Part shown: positions 1 to 9,899 of the stretch, piece after piece
Layout: the number at the start of each line of letters is the position of its first letter
Numbering within the stretch: position 1 is the first letter of the stretch
From: Rhodopseudomonas_A palustris_F
GTDB taxonomy: Bacteria; Pseudomonadota; Alphaproteobacteria; Rhizobiales; Xanthobacteraceae
NCBI RefSeq assembly: GCF_000013745.1
Contig: NC_007925.1
Span: forward strand, 4,092,001-4,156,000
DNA: 64,000 bases
Direction of reading: 5' to 3'
The notes under the pieces: generated by a model
Told to the model about the DNA's origin: nothing
The model's input: the letters and a program-made list of their open reading frames with translations, nothing else
Database searches by the model: none
Program-made: the position numbers and the translations under genes

Positions 1-355
1 CGCGTACCAAGCGCACGACGTCGGACGCGCTGCCGCGCGGCGGCATGAAGTCGATCAGGGTGACAACGCCGGTCGCGGTCTGCAGCCGGGTTTCCAGGAT
101 CAGCGTGTCGCCACGGTAGCGCCGCGAGCTGGCGGTGATCGCGTCGGCCGGTGCGATCTGCCAGCGGCCGTGCTGATTGCTGCCGAGCAACGCGGCAAAG
201 CAGGCCTCCGAATCGAACGACGGCCAGCACAGCCAGTCGATCGAGCCATCGCGGCCGACCAAGGCTGCGGTTTCGCAATCGCCGATCAGTGCATAATCTT
301 CGATTCGTGCAGGCAAAAGGCTGTCACCGCTGTTGGCCGCGCCCGGATGTGGCAT
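1..355 (-). CDS. Glycoside hydrolase family 15 protein, N-terminal part (runs off the window)
   Basis: Only the first 118 codons are inside the window; the gene continues leftwards past base 1. The visible N-terminus reads as the entry domain of the GH15 glucoamylase/trehalase-like family, with the typical stretch YALIGDCETAALVGRDGSID followed by WLCWPSFDSEACFAALLG. Family members hydrolyse terminal alpha-glucosidic bonds (glucoamylase, dextranase or trehalase), so a role in glucan or trehalose breakdown fits the neighbours. Substrate cannot be fixed from this fragment. The ATG at 353-355 lies inside the 3' end of malQ, so the two genes overlap by 32 bases and are probably co-transcribed, malQ first. 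Confidence 0.8.
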   Translation of the reverse strand, partial: MPHPGAANSGDSLLPARIEDYALIGDCETAALVGRDGSIDWLCWPSFDSEACFAALLGSNQHGRWQIAPADAITASSRRYRGDTLILETRLQTATGVVTLIDFMPPRGSASDVVRLVR

Positions 356-2294
356 CCTGTAACGCCGGCTGATCGATCGCCGCCACGATCTCTTCCAGCG
401 CCACCGGCAGGCGGCGGCGCCAATTCGGATGCTGGTCGACGGTACCGGGAATATTAGGCTGATCGGTGACCTTCAACAGGTCCTCCAGCGAAATCGCCAG
501 CAGCCGCGAATTGGTCCGGGTCAGAAATTTGGTGACGGCGTAGAAATCGTCGCGCTCGATCGCCTGATGCCGCAGCATGTCGCCGAGCATGCCCAAGGCG
601 TGCCAGCGCGCATCGTCGGACTCGCCGGGGTCGATGCCGATCGAGCGTTTGAACTGCAGATCGGCGAAGGCACGCCAGCCGGCGAAGGTCGCGAGATCAT
701 GAGTGTTGAAGGTCACCAGCGCGTTGGCCGGGTAAGCGTCGGGGCCGCGGAACGCGCCGTTGCCCTCGCGCTCGAAGATCATCACCCGATACGACCAGAT
801 GCCCCACGACGCCAGGCGGTCGCGGAAGCCGTCCGGCACGGTGCCGAGGTCCTCGCCGATCACCACGCAGCGGTTGGCGCAACTCTCCAGCGCGGTGACC
901 GCGAGCAGCGCCTCGAACGGCATCTGCACATAGGCGCCGTTGTCGGCGCGGAAGCCGTGCGGCACCAGATAGAGTCGCTTTAGCCCGAGCACGTGATCCA
1001 GACGAATGGCGCCGGCGTAGCGCATCGATGCCCGCAGCATGGCGCGATACGGCTCAAAGCAGCGCGCTTCGAGCCCGGCGGCGTTGAAGCCGGCGAGGCC
1101 CCAATCCTGCCCGGCGGTGTTCAGCGGGTCCGGCGGCGCGCCGACGCCGAGCTGCCGCGATATCGCCACCTGCTCGTTCCAGGCGTCGAAGCCGTCGCTC
1201 TGCACGCCCACCGCGACGTCGAGATACAGCCCGATGCTCATGCCGAGCCGTTTGGCGCTGTCGCGACAGCCGCGCAACTGCTCGTCGGCGCACCACTGCA
1301 CGAATTCGATAAATTCGATCTCGCGGTCGTCCTCGCCGGCGCGCAAACTTTCGCATCGCTCGTCGTCAGGCTGCCGCCACTCCGCCGGCCACTCCCACCA
1401 CGGCGTTTTAAATTTGTGACGCAACACCTCGAAACAGGCGAACCGCAACAGCAACGCGCCGCGCTCCTCGCGGAAGGCGGCGAAGGCGGCGGCACGGGCG
1501 CCGACCGGTTTTGCGCAAAACCGCCTGAAGGCCAGCCGCAGCGCGCGCCATTTCAAGCGGGCGACCGCGACGTAGTCGATGGTTTCGCCCTGCACCAGTT
1601 GGGCAATCAACCGCGCGATTGAATCCTGCAAGACGTCGGGCAGATCCGCCCGCGAAAATTCCGGCAATTGCTCGACGTCGATGTACAGCGCGTTGAGAAA
1701 CTGCCGGCTGTTCGGCGAATACGGGCTGCAATCCGACGGCCGATCGTCGAACAGCGCGTGCAGCGGATTGAGCCCGACGCCGCCGGCGCCGAGCGAGGCT
1801 GCCAGATCGATCAGCCGCTCGAGATCGGTGAAATCGCCCATGCCCCAATTGCGGGCCGATCGCACGCCGTAGAGCTGCACCGCCAGGATCCAGCACCGCT
1901 CGAAGCTGCCCGCGTAAGCGGTGGGAGGCGCCACGATCAGCGGCGCCTCGTCCTGGCTCTGCGTCGCATCGGTGAGCTGCAGGCGGTAGCTGCCGATCGG
2001 CAGATCGGCCGGCCAGTGCAGCGTGCGTTCGGCGGTCTCGCCCTGGGCGATGACGTCGTCGGCGTTGCTGATCGCCCAACGCAGCGGCAGCGCCGCGCCG
2101 TCCGGCAGTTCGGTGCGCGCCTCTTCGCCGTTGCGGATCACCACCGGCCCTTGCAGCCAGCGCCGACGAAGTTGCACCGGCATGGCATCGAGAATGACCT
2201 GCAGCGCCGCCGCATCGGTCACGCGTCGGTGTCCCTGGCCGTCGTAGAATTCGGTCTGAATGCCGAGCGCGGTCGCTTGAGTGAAAAGATCCAT
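324..2294 (-). CDS. malQ: 4-alpha-glucanotransferase (amylomaltase)
   Basis: GH77 disproportionating enzyme, about 656 residues. It cuts alpha-1,4-glucans and transfers the piece to another glucan or glucose in the cytoplasm. GH77 landmarks visible in order are SARNWGMGDFTDL, the NPLHALF..SPYSPNSR substrate loop, RLDHVLGLKRLYLVP with the nucleophile Asp, VIGEDLGTVP with the acid/base Glu, and FNTHDLATFAGW. The chosen ATG (2292-2294, MDLFTQATALG) leaves an ordinary N-terminus; an in-frame extension to 2369 has an atypical sequence and is less likely. No strong ribosome binding site was seen. The gene is divergent from glgE across about 190 bases that should hold both promoters. Confidence 0.92.
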   Translation of the reverse strand: MDLFTQATALGIQTEFYDGQGHRRVTDAAALQVILDAMPVQLRRRWLQGPVVIRNGEEARTELPDGAALPLRWAISNADDVIAQGETAERTLHWPADLPIGSYRLQLTDATQSQDEAPLIVAPPTAYAGSFERCWILAVQLYGVRSARNWGMGDFTDLERLIDLAASLGAGGVGLNPLHALFDDRPSDCSPYSPNSRQFLNALYIDVEQLPEFSRADLPDVLQDSIARLIAQLVQGETIDYVAVARLKWRALRLAFRRFCAKPVGARAAAFAAFREERGALLLRFACFEVLRHKFKTPWWEWPAEWRQPDDERCESLRAGEDDREIEFIEFVQWCADEQLRGCRDSAKRLGMSIGLYLDVAVGVQSDGFDAWNEQVAISRQLGVGAPPDPLNTAGQDWGLAGFNAAGLEARCFEPYRAMLRASMRYAGAIRLDHVLGLKRLYLVPHGFRADNGAYVQMPFEALLAVTALESCANRCVVIGEDLGTVPDGFRDRLASWGIWSYRVMIFEREGNGAFRGPDAYPANALVTFNTHDLATFAGWRAFADLQFKRSIGIDPGESDDARWHALGMLGDMLRHQAIERDDFYAVTKFLTRTNSRLLAISLEDLLKVTDQPNIPGTVDQHPNWRRRLPVALEEIVAAIDQPALQDATSGRGQQR

Positions 2295-2486
2295 TAGGCA
2301 CGCTGTTTGCACGCGTCGCGGGGAGCGTCGCGAATCCGTCAAATTCAAGAACAGGATAGTCGTCCCCAACGCCGATGCGTAGAGTGAGTTCCGGGAACCA
2401 TGCCCGTCATAGGGACTTTGTATAGAACCTGACCGTCCGTGCTCCTATTCCTCATTGGGATGGTTATCCTAGATATTGGCATCACC

Positions 2487-4439
2487 GTGAACAAAACAGC
2501 TCAAACCGTCCAAAGCGCCGCAGTCGGCGGGGCTTTTCATATCGAAGAGATTTTTCCGATCGTCGACGGCGGCCGCTACGCGGTCAAGCGCATCGTCGGC
2601 GAGCCGATTGCGATCTGGGCCGACGTGTTTCGCGACGGCCACGAGGTGATCGCCGCCGCCGTGGTGTGGCGGCGCGAGCAGGATCAGGACTGGCAACGTG
2701 CGCCGCTGCGCCACGACGTCAATGACCGCTGGGGCGGCGCGTTCGTGCCGGATCGGCCGGGACGCTACGTCTATGCGATCGAAGCCTGGACCGACGAATT
2801 CGCCACCTGGCGCCACGGCTTCGAATTGAAGCTGGCGGCAGGGCAAGACGTCACGCTGGACGCGCTGGAAGGCGCCGCGATGCTGACCAAGGCCCGCGCC
2901 AGCGGGCCGCATGCCGCCACCATCCAGCGCTATTGCCAGGCGTTTCTGGAAACCGGCGAGCCCGAGCCGCTGCTGGCGCCGGACCTGCGCGAGGCGATGG
3001 CCGACAGTCAGGCGCGGCCGGACCTGACCCGGTCGTTGCTGCTGCCGTTGATGATCGACCGGCCGCGGGCGCGCTCCGGCGCGTGGTACGAGATGGTGCC
3101 GCGCAGCCAGGGCAGCACGCCCGGCCAGCACGGCACCTTCCGCGACTGCATCACCCGGCTTCCGGACATCGCCGCGATGGGGTTCGACGTGCTGTATTTC
3201 ACGCCGATCCACCCGATCGGCACCACCAACCGCAAGGGCCGCAACAATGCGCTGACCGCGCAGCCCGGCGATCCCGGCAGCCCCTATGCGATCGGCGCCG
3301 CGGAAGGCGGCCACGACGCGATCCATCCGGACCTCGGCACGCTGGCGGATTTCCGCGCCTTGCTCGCCGCCGGCAAGCTGGTCGGCATCGAGGTGGCACT
3401 CGACGTCGCCGTGCAGTGCTCGCCGGACCACCCCTGGCTGGCGCAGCATCCGGACTGGTTCAGGCGCCGTCCCGACGGCAGCATGCGCTATGCGGAGAAC
3501 CCGCCGAAGAAATACGAAGACATCGTCAATCCGGATTTCTCCTGCGAGGACGCCGGCTCGCTGTGGAACGCGCTGCGCGACGTCGTGCTGTTCTGGGTCG
3601 AACAGGGCGTCAAGATCTTCCGCGTCGACAATCCGCACACCAAGCCGTTTCCGTTCTGGGAATGGCTGATCCACGAGGTGCAGCTCATCGATCCCGAGGT
3701 GATCTTCCTGGCCGAAGCGTTCACCCGGCCGAAGGTGATGCACGGCCTCGCCAAGCTCGGCTTCACCCAGTCCTACACCTATTTCACCTGGCGCACCCAG
3801 AAGTGGGAGATCGAGCAGTATCTCACCGAACTGACCTCGTATCCGGTGCACGACTATTATCGGCCGAACTTCTTCGTCAACACCCCGGACATCCTGCCCT
3901 ATCACCTGCAGAGCGGCGAACCCTGGATGTTCAAATCGCGGCTGGCGCTGGCGGCGACGCTGTCCGGCAGCTACGGCATCTACAACGGCTTCGAATTGGT
4001 CGAGCACGAGCCGATCCCCGGCAAGGAGGAATATCTCAACTCCGAGAAATACGAAATCAAAGTGCGCGATTGGGACCAGCCCGGCAACATCAAGCCTTAT
4101 ATCCGCGACATCAACCGCGCGCGTCGCGCCAATGCCGCGCTGCTGCAGACCGGCAACCTGCGTTTCGTGTTCATCGAAGACGCCAATGTGATCGGCTTCG
4201 TCAAACAATCGGTCGACGGCTCGAATACCGTGGCGGTGGCGATCGCGCTGTCGCGCGATTATCACGAAGTCTGGTTTCCGTTGAATGACGTGCAGATCCA
4301 GACCGGGCACGGTCTGAGCCCGGTCGCGGCGCTGGAAAACCTGATCACCGGCGAGCGCGTGCCGTTGGAATGGGGCGGCGTCCGGCTGCGGATCGACCCC
4401 AACCGCGACCCCGCCTTGCTGTTTCGCTGCCTAGCCTGA
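2487..4439 (+). CDS. glgE: Alpha-1,4-glucan:maltose-1-phosphate maltosyltransferase
   Basis: GH13_3 enzyme that adds maltose from maltose-1-phosphate to the non-reducing end of a growing alpha-1,4-glucan. The N-terminal beta domain (IEEIFPIVDGGRYAVKR) is followed by the TIM barrel. The putative nucleophile is Asp381 (KIFRVDNPHTKPFPFW) and acid/base Glu410 (FLAEAFTRP); their 29-residue spacing matches characterised GlgE enzymes (family knowledge). I chose the GTG at 2487 (VNKTAQTVQ), which gives 650 residues; an in-frame start at 2439 would add an unusual hydrophobic leader, and neither has a strong Shine-Dalgarno. First gene of a tight run glgE-treS/mak-glgB-glgX, with 11 bases to the next start. 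Confidence 0.93.
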   Translation: MNKTAQTVQSAAVGGAFHIEEIFPIVDGGRYAVKRIVGEPIAIWADVFRDGHEVIAAAVVWRREQDQDWQRAPLRHDVNDRWGGAFVPDRPGRYVYAIEAWTDEFATWRHGFELKLAAGQDVTLDALEGAAMLTKARASGPHAATIQRYCQAFLETGEPEPLLAPDLREAMADSQARPDLTRSLLLPLMIDRPRARSGAWYEMVPRSQGSTPGQHGTFRDCITRLPDIAAMGFDVLYFTPIHPIGTTNRKGRNNALTAQPGDPGSPYAIGAAEGGHDAIHPDLGTLADFRALLAAGKLVGIEVALDVAVQCSPDHPWLAQHPDWFRRRPDGSMRYAENPPKKYEDIVNPDFSCEDAGSLWNALRDVVLFWVEQGVKIFRVDNPHTKPFPFWEWLIHEVQLIDPEVIFLAEAFTRPKVMHGLAKLGFTQSYTYFTWRTQKWEIEQYLTELTSYPVHDYYRPNFFVNTPDILPYHLQSGEPWMFKSRLALAATLSGSYGIYNGFELVEHEPIPGKEEYLNSEKYEIKVRDWDQPGNIKPYIRDINRARRANAALLQTGNLRFVFIEDANVIGFVKQSVDGSNTVAVAIALSRDYHEVWFPLNDVQIQTGHGLSPVAALENLITGERVPLEWGGVRLRIDPNRDPALLFRCLA

Positions 4440-4450
4440 AGGGCTTGTCC

Positions 4451-7400
4451 ATGAATATCATGCCCTCGATCGAGCCCAACGGCTCGCAGTCCAGCGTCGA
4501 GACCGACGAATTGTGGTACAAAGACGCCATCATCTATCAGCTGCACGTCAAGGCGTTTGCCGACAGCAACAATGACGGCATCGGCGATTTCGCCGGCCTG
4601 ACCGAAAAGCTGGACTATCTGCAGGAGCTCGGCGTCACCGCGCTGTGGCTGATGCCGTTCTATCCGTCGCCCGGCCGCGACGACGGCTACGACATCGCCG
4701 ATTACGGCGCGGTCAGCCCCGACTACGGCACCATGAAGGATTTCCGCCGCTTCATCGTCGAGGCGAAGAAGCGCGGGCTGCGCGTCATCACCGAATTGGT
4801 CATCAACCACACCTCGGATCAGCACGACTGGTTCAAACGCGCCCGCCGCAGCCCGAAGGACTCGAGCGCGCGGGACTGGTACGTCTGGAGCGACACCGAC
4901 CAGAAATATGCCGGCACCCGCATCATCTTCACCGACACCGAGAAGTCGAACTGGTCGTGGGACCCCGAGGCCAAGGCGTATTATTGGCACCGCTTCTTCT
5001 CGCACCAGCCGGATCTGAACTTCGACAACCCGCGGGTGGTGTCCGCGGTGATCCAGGTGATGAAGCGCTGGCTCGACACCGGGGTCGACGGCTTCCGGCT
5101 CGACGCCATCCCCTATCTGTGCGAGCGCGACGGCACCAACAACGAGAACCTCCCGGAGACCCACGCGGTCATCAAGACGTTGCGCGCCGAACTCGACGCC
5201 TATGCCAAGGGCAAGGTGCTGCTCGCCGAGGCCAACCAGTGGCCGGAGGACGTCCAGCAATATTTCGGCCAGGGCGACGAATGCCACATGGCCTATCATT
5301 TCCCGCTGATGCCCCGAATCTACATGGCGCTGGCGCAGGAAGACCGCTTTCCGATCACCGACATCCTGCGGCAGACCCCGGACATCCCGGCGAATTGCCA
5401 ATGGGCGATGTTCCTGCGCAACCATGACGAACTGACGCTGGAAATGGTCACCGATGTCGAGCGCGATTATCTGTGGTCGACCTATGCCAACGACCCGCGG
5501 GCGCGGATCAATGTCGGCATCCGCAGGCGCCTTGCGCCATTGATGGACAACGACCGCCGCAAGATCGAACTGATGAATTCGCTGCTGCTGTCGTTTCCCG
5601 GCACGCCGATCATCTATTACGGCGACGAAATCGGGATGGGCGACAACATCTATCTCGGCGACCGCAACGGCGTGCGCACCCCGATGCAGTGGACGCCCGA
5701 CCGCAACGGCGGCTTCTCCCGCGCCGATCCCGCACGGCTCTATGCGCCGACCATCATGGACCCGGTGTACGGCTACGAGGCGGTCAACGTCGAAGCGCAG
5801 TCGCGCAGCCTGTCGTCGCTGCTCAGCGCCACCAAGCGGCTGATCTCGGTGCGCAAGTCGACGCCGGCGTTCGGCCGCGGCACCATGAGTTTCATCCGGC
5901 CGTCGAACCGCGCGGTGTTGGCCTATGTCCGGCAATACGAGGACGAAGTGATTCTCTGCGTCGCCAATCTGTCACGCTCCGCGCAGGCCACCGAACTCGA
6001 TCTGTCGGCCTGGAAAGACCGGATCCCGCAGGAAATGCTGGGACGAACCCGGTTTCCGGCGATCGGCGAACTGCCCTACATGATCACGCTGGCGCCCTAC
6101 GGGTTCTATTGGTTCCGGCTGTGCGAGCGCGACGCCTCGCAGCATCCGGCGCCCTCCGTGGTGCCGGAATTCGAGACCCTGGTGGTGCCGCTCGGCGCCA
6201 CCTGGATGACGCTCGGCCGCACCCGCGGCGTGTTCGAGCGCGACGTGCTGCCGGCGCATCTGGCGCGCACCCGGTGGTATCCCGAACGCTCGGCGCGGGC
6301 GATCCATCCGCGGCTGACCTCGGCGATCCCGTTCTGCATCGAGGGCGACAACCGGCCCTGGCTGGCGTTCTTCGAAGCCACCCAGCGCGGGGTGACCTCG
6401 CGTTACGTGCTGCCGATGCAGATCGCCTGGGTGCGGTTCGATCGCGAACGCTTCAATCCGCGCGCCTTCGCCGCGGTGCGCCAGGGCGCCCGCGAAGGCA
6501 CCCTGCTCGACGTCGCCTCCGATCCCGACTTCGTGACGCTGCTGTTGCAGAATCTGCGGGCGTCGCTGACCGTCGAAGAGCAAGGCGTGCGGCTGGTGTT
6601 CCGGCCGACCGCGCGGTTCGCCGAGAAGCCGGACAAGCCGTTGCAGAACATTCGCGCCGTCGAAACCGAGCAGTCCAACAGCACCACGCTGGTCGATGGC
6701 GATTATGTGGTGAAACTCTATCGCCGGCTGGAGACCGGGATCAATCCCGAGATCGAGATGGGCCGCTTCCTGACCGACGTCGCCGGCTTCGCCAACACCC
6801 CGGCGCTGATGGGCAGCGTCGAACTGATCGAGGGCGACGCCACCAGCGCGGTGGCGGTGGTGCACGCCTTCGTCGGCAACCAGGGCGACGGCTGGACCGT
6901 GACCCAGGCCTATCTCGACCGCTTCGTCGACGAGCAGCGGCTGCTGACGACCGCCGAGCAGCCCGGCGAGAGCGACGAACAGGTGCCATATCTGCGCTAC
7001 ATGTCGCAAACCGGTAAACGCGTCGCAGAGATGCATGTCGCGCTGGCCGCGCATCCGGAAGAGCCGGAGTTCGCTCCCGAACCGATCACCGCCGAGCAAG
7101 TGCAGGGCTGGGTCGACAGCGTCACCGGCTACGCCGAACGGGTGATCGACGACTTGAAGCGGCGGCGCGATCAGCTCAAGGAGGGCGATCGCCGGCTGGT
7201 CGACCAATTGGCGGCGCTGCGCGAATCGATCCGCGAACGGCTGCGCAGCCTGCTGCACGAAGACGGCGGCGGCCTCAACATCCGCCACCACGGCGATTTT
7301 CATCTCGGCCAGATGCTGATCGTCAAGGACGACATCTCGATCATCGACTTCGAAGGCGAGCCGCGGCGCAGCCAGGCCGAACGACGCCGCAAGGCGCCGG

Positions 7401-7750
7401 CGGCGCGCGACGTCGCCGGATTGATCCGTTCGATTGACTATTCGGCCACCGCGGCGTTGGATCGCGCGCTGAAAGCCGCCCCGGACGAGCAGGGCAAGCT
7501 TGCCTCCGCGCTCGAAGCGTGGCGTAACCGGTCGACCGCCGCGTTTCTCACGGCCTACCGCGAGTCCATGACCGATACCCGGTTATGGCCTGGTCATCCT
7601 GATGCAGCCGGTGGGATTCTCGATTTCTTCCTGCTAGAAAAAGCCTTCTACGAAATCGAATACGAACTCGCCCACCGCCCCGATTGGCTCCGCGTCCCGC
7701 TTGCCGGCGTCATTCGAATTTTGTCCCAGCGTTCCCAGGAGGTCACATGA
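4451..7750 (+). CDS. treS: Trehalose synthase fused to maltokinase (TreS-Mak)
   Basis: A 1099-residue bifunctional protein. Residues about 15-560 are a GH13_16 trehalose synthase (reversible trehalose-maltose isomerisation), with Asp218 ([11 protein letters not shown]), Glu260 ([11 protein letters not shown]) and Asp326 (FLRNHDELT) as the catalytic triad. Residues about 590-1099 are a maltokinase (Pep2/Mak), recognised by [11 protein letters not shown] near 947 and the metal-binding [15 protein letters not shown] near 965. Together they turn trehalose into maltose-1-phosphate for GlgE. The fusion is common in proteobacteria, whereas actinobacteria often keep two genes. The start ATG is preceded by AAGGG at 7 bases. 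The TGA overlaps the glgB ATG (ATGA), which indicates translational coupling. Confidence 0.95.
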
Positions 7751-9897
7751 TTGCGAATCTGCCCGAGGAGGCATACGCGATTGTGGAAGGCCGCCACGCC
7801 GACCCGTTCCGCTATCTCGGCCCGCATCAGGAGAATGACCGCACCGTGGTGCGGGCGTTCCTGCCGGAGGCTTCGATGGTCGACGCCGTCGACGAGCATG
7901 GCGGTACCGCAACGTTGGAGCGCGTCCACGACGCGGGCCTGTTCGTCGGTCTATTGCCGAACGGTTCGGGTCGCTACCAATTGCGCGCCCGGTTCGGCGA
8001 GACCACGGTCGATCTCGACGATCCCTACCGGTTTCCGCCGATCCTGACCGACTTCGACCTCTATCTGCTCGGCGAAGGCACCCACCAGCGGCTTTATGAC
8101 AAGCTCGGCGCCCATCCGCTGACGCTCGACGGCGTCGACGGCATCGCCTTCGTGGTGCTGGCGCCGAACGCGCAGCGCGTCAGCGTGGTCGGCGATTTCA
8201 ATTTCTGGAATCCGCGGCGGCATCCGATGCGGGTGCGCGGCAGCGGTTATTGGGAGCTGTTCGTGCCGCGCGCGCTGGCCGGCGACCATTACAAATTCGA
8301 CATCATCGGCCCGCACGGCCAGCAGCTGCCGTTGAAGTCGGACCCGCTGGCGTTCGCCGCCGAGATGCGCCCCGATACCGCCTCGGTCGTGGTCGATCCG
8401 GCGCGGCTGTCACATCCGCGCCCGGCGCCGCCGGCGATCAACGCGCTGACCTCGCCGATGTCGATCTACGAGGTGCATCTGGGCTCCTGGCGGCGCAAGG
8501 ACGACAATCAGTGGCTGAGCTATCGCGAGCTCGCCGAGGTGCTGCCGGCCTATGTTCGCGATCTCGGCTTCACCCACGTCGAATTCCTGCCGGTCAACGA
8601 ACATCCGTTCGACGGCTCCTGGGGCTACCAGCCGACCGGGCTGTTCGCGCCCACCAGCCGGTTCGGCACGCCGGAGGATTTCATCGCGCTGATCGACGCC
8701 TGCCATCGCGAGAACATCGGCGTGCTGCTGGATTGGGTGCCGGGACATTTCCCCGACGATCCGCACGGCCTGGCGAATTTCGACGGCACCGCACTCTATG
8801 AACACGCCAACCCGTTGCAGGGCCGGCACATGGATTGGGGCACGCTGATCTATAATTACGGCCGCACCGAAGTGGTGAACTTCCTGGTCTCCAATGCGCT
8901 GTTCTGGCTGGAGCGCTACGCCGTCGACGGGCTGCGCGTCGATGCGGTGGCCTCGATGCTGTATCTCGACTACAGCCGGCCGGCCGGCGGCTGGATCCCG
9001 AACAAATTCGGCGGCCGCGAAAATCTCGAGGCGATCGATTTTCTGCGCCGCTTCAACACCGAGGTCTATGCGAAATTCCCCCACGCCACCACCGCGGCGG
9101 AAGAATCCACCGCCTGGCCGCAGGTGTCGCGGCCGGTCGAATATGGCGGCCTGGGCTTCGGCTACAAGTGGAACATGGGCTGGATGCACGACACGCTGGA
9201 CTACATCAGCAAAGATCCGATCTACCGCAAGCATCACCACGGCGAGATCCTGTTCGGCCTGCAATACGCCTTCTCGGAAAACTTCATCCTGCCGCTGTCG
9301 CACGACGAAGTGGTGCACGGCAAACGCTCGCTGATCGGGCGGATGCCCGGCGATGCCTGGCAGCGGTTCGCCAATTTGCGCGCCTATTATTCCTTCATGT
9401 TCGCGCATCCGGGCAAGAAGCTGATGTTCATGGGCTGCGAATTCGCCCAGGAGCGGGAGTGGAATCACGACCGTTCGCTGGACTGGCATCTGCTCGAACA
9501 GCCTGAGCATCAGGGCATCCAGGCGCTGATCCGCGACCTCAACGGGCTGTACCGCCGGCTGCCGGCGCTGCATCAGCTGGATTGCGACGGCTACGGTTTC
9601 GAGTGGATCGTCACCGACGACGCCGACCGCAACGTGTTCGCCTGGATCCGCAAGGGTAACGACGCCCGGGCGCGCTGCCTGGTGGTGGCGAATTTCTCGC
9701 CGAGCGTGTACCACGACTATCGCGTCCGGGTGCCGTTCCCGGGCAAATGGCGCGAGGTGCTGAATTCAGACTCCGCGCATTACGGCGGCAGCAATGTCGG
9801 CAACATCGGCGAGGTGCAGACGCTGGATCAATTGGTCCCCGAGCTCAGCCTCTCGCTTCCGCCGCTCGGCGTCATCTTTCTCACACCGGAAGATTGA
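7747..9897 (+). CDS. glgB: 1,4-alpha-glucan branching enzyme
   Basis: 716 residues. It creates alpha-1,6 branches in the glucan made by GlgE. An N-terminal CBM48 region ([20 protein letters not shown]) precedes the GH13_9 barrel. Asp399 ([16 protein letters not shown]), Glu452 (AEESTAWP) and Asp520 ([10 protein letters not shown]) are spaced 53 and 121 residues from the first Asp, exactly as in E. coli GlgB (405/458/526). The C-terminal beta domain ends with LPPLGVIFL. An ideal AGGAGG lies 5 bases before the ATG, which itself overlaps the stop of the treS fusion gene. The next gene begins 2 bases after the stop. Confidence 0.96.
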
Positions 9898-9899
9898 CC

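Noticed and set aside
2469..4310. A 613-codon open frame antisense to glgE, and other long antisense frames over treS, glgB, glgX, treY and cpaC
   Set aside because: They are shadows caused by high GC and few stops. Their translations are low-complexity and the sense frames hold intact catalytic motifs.
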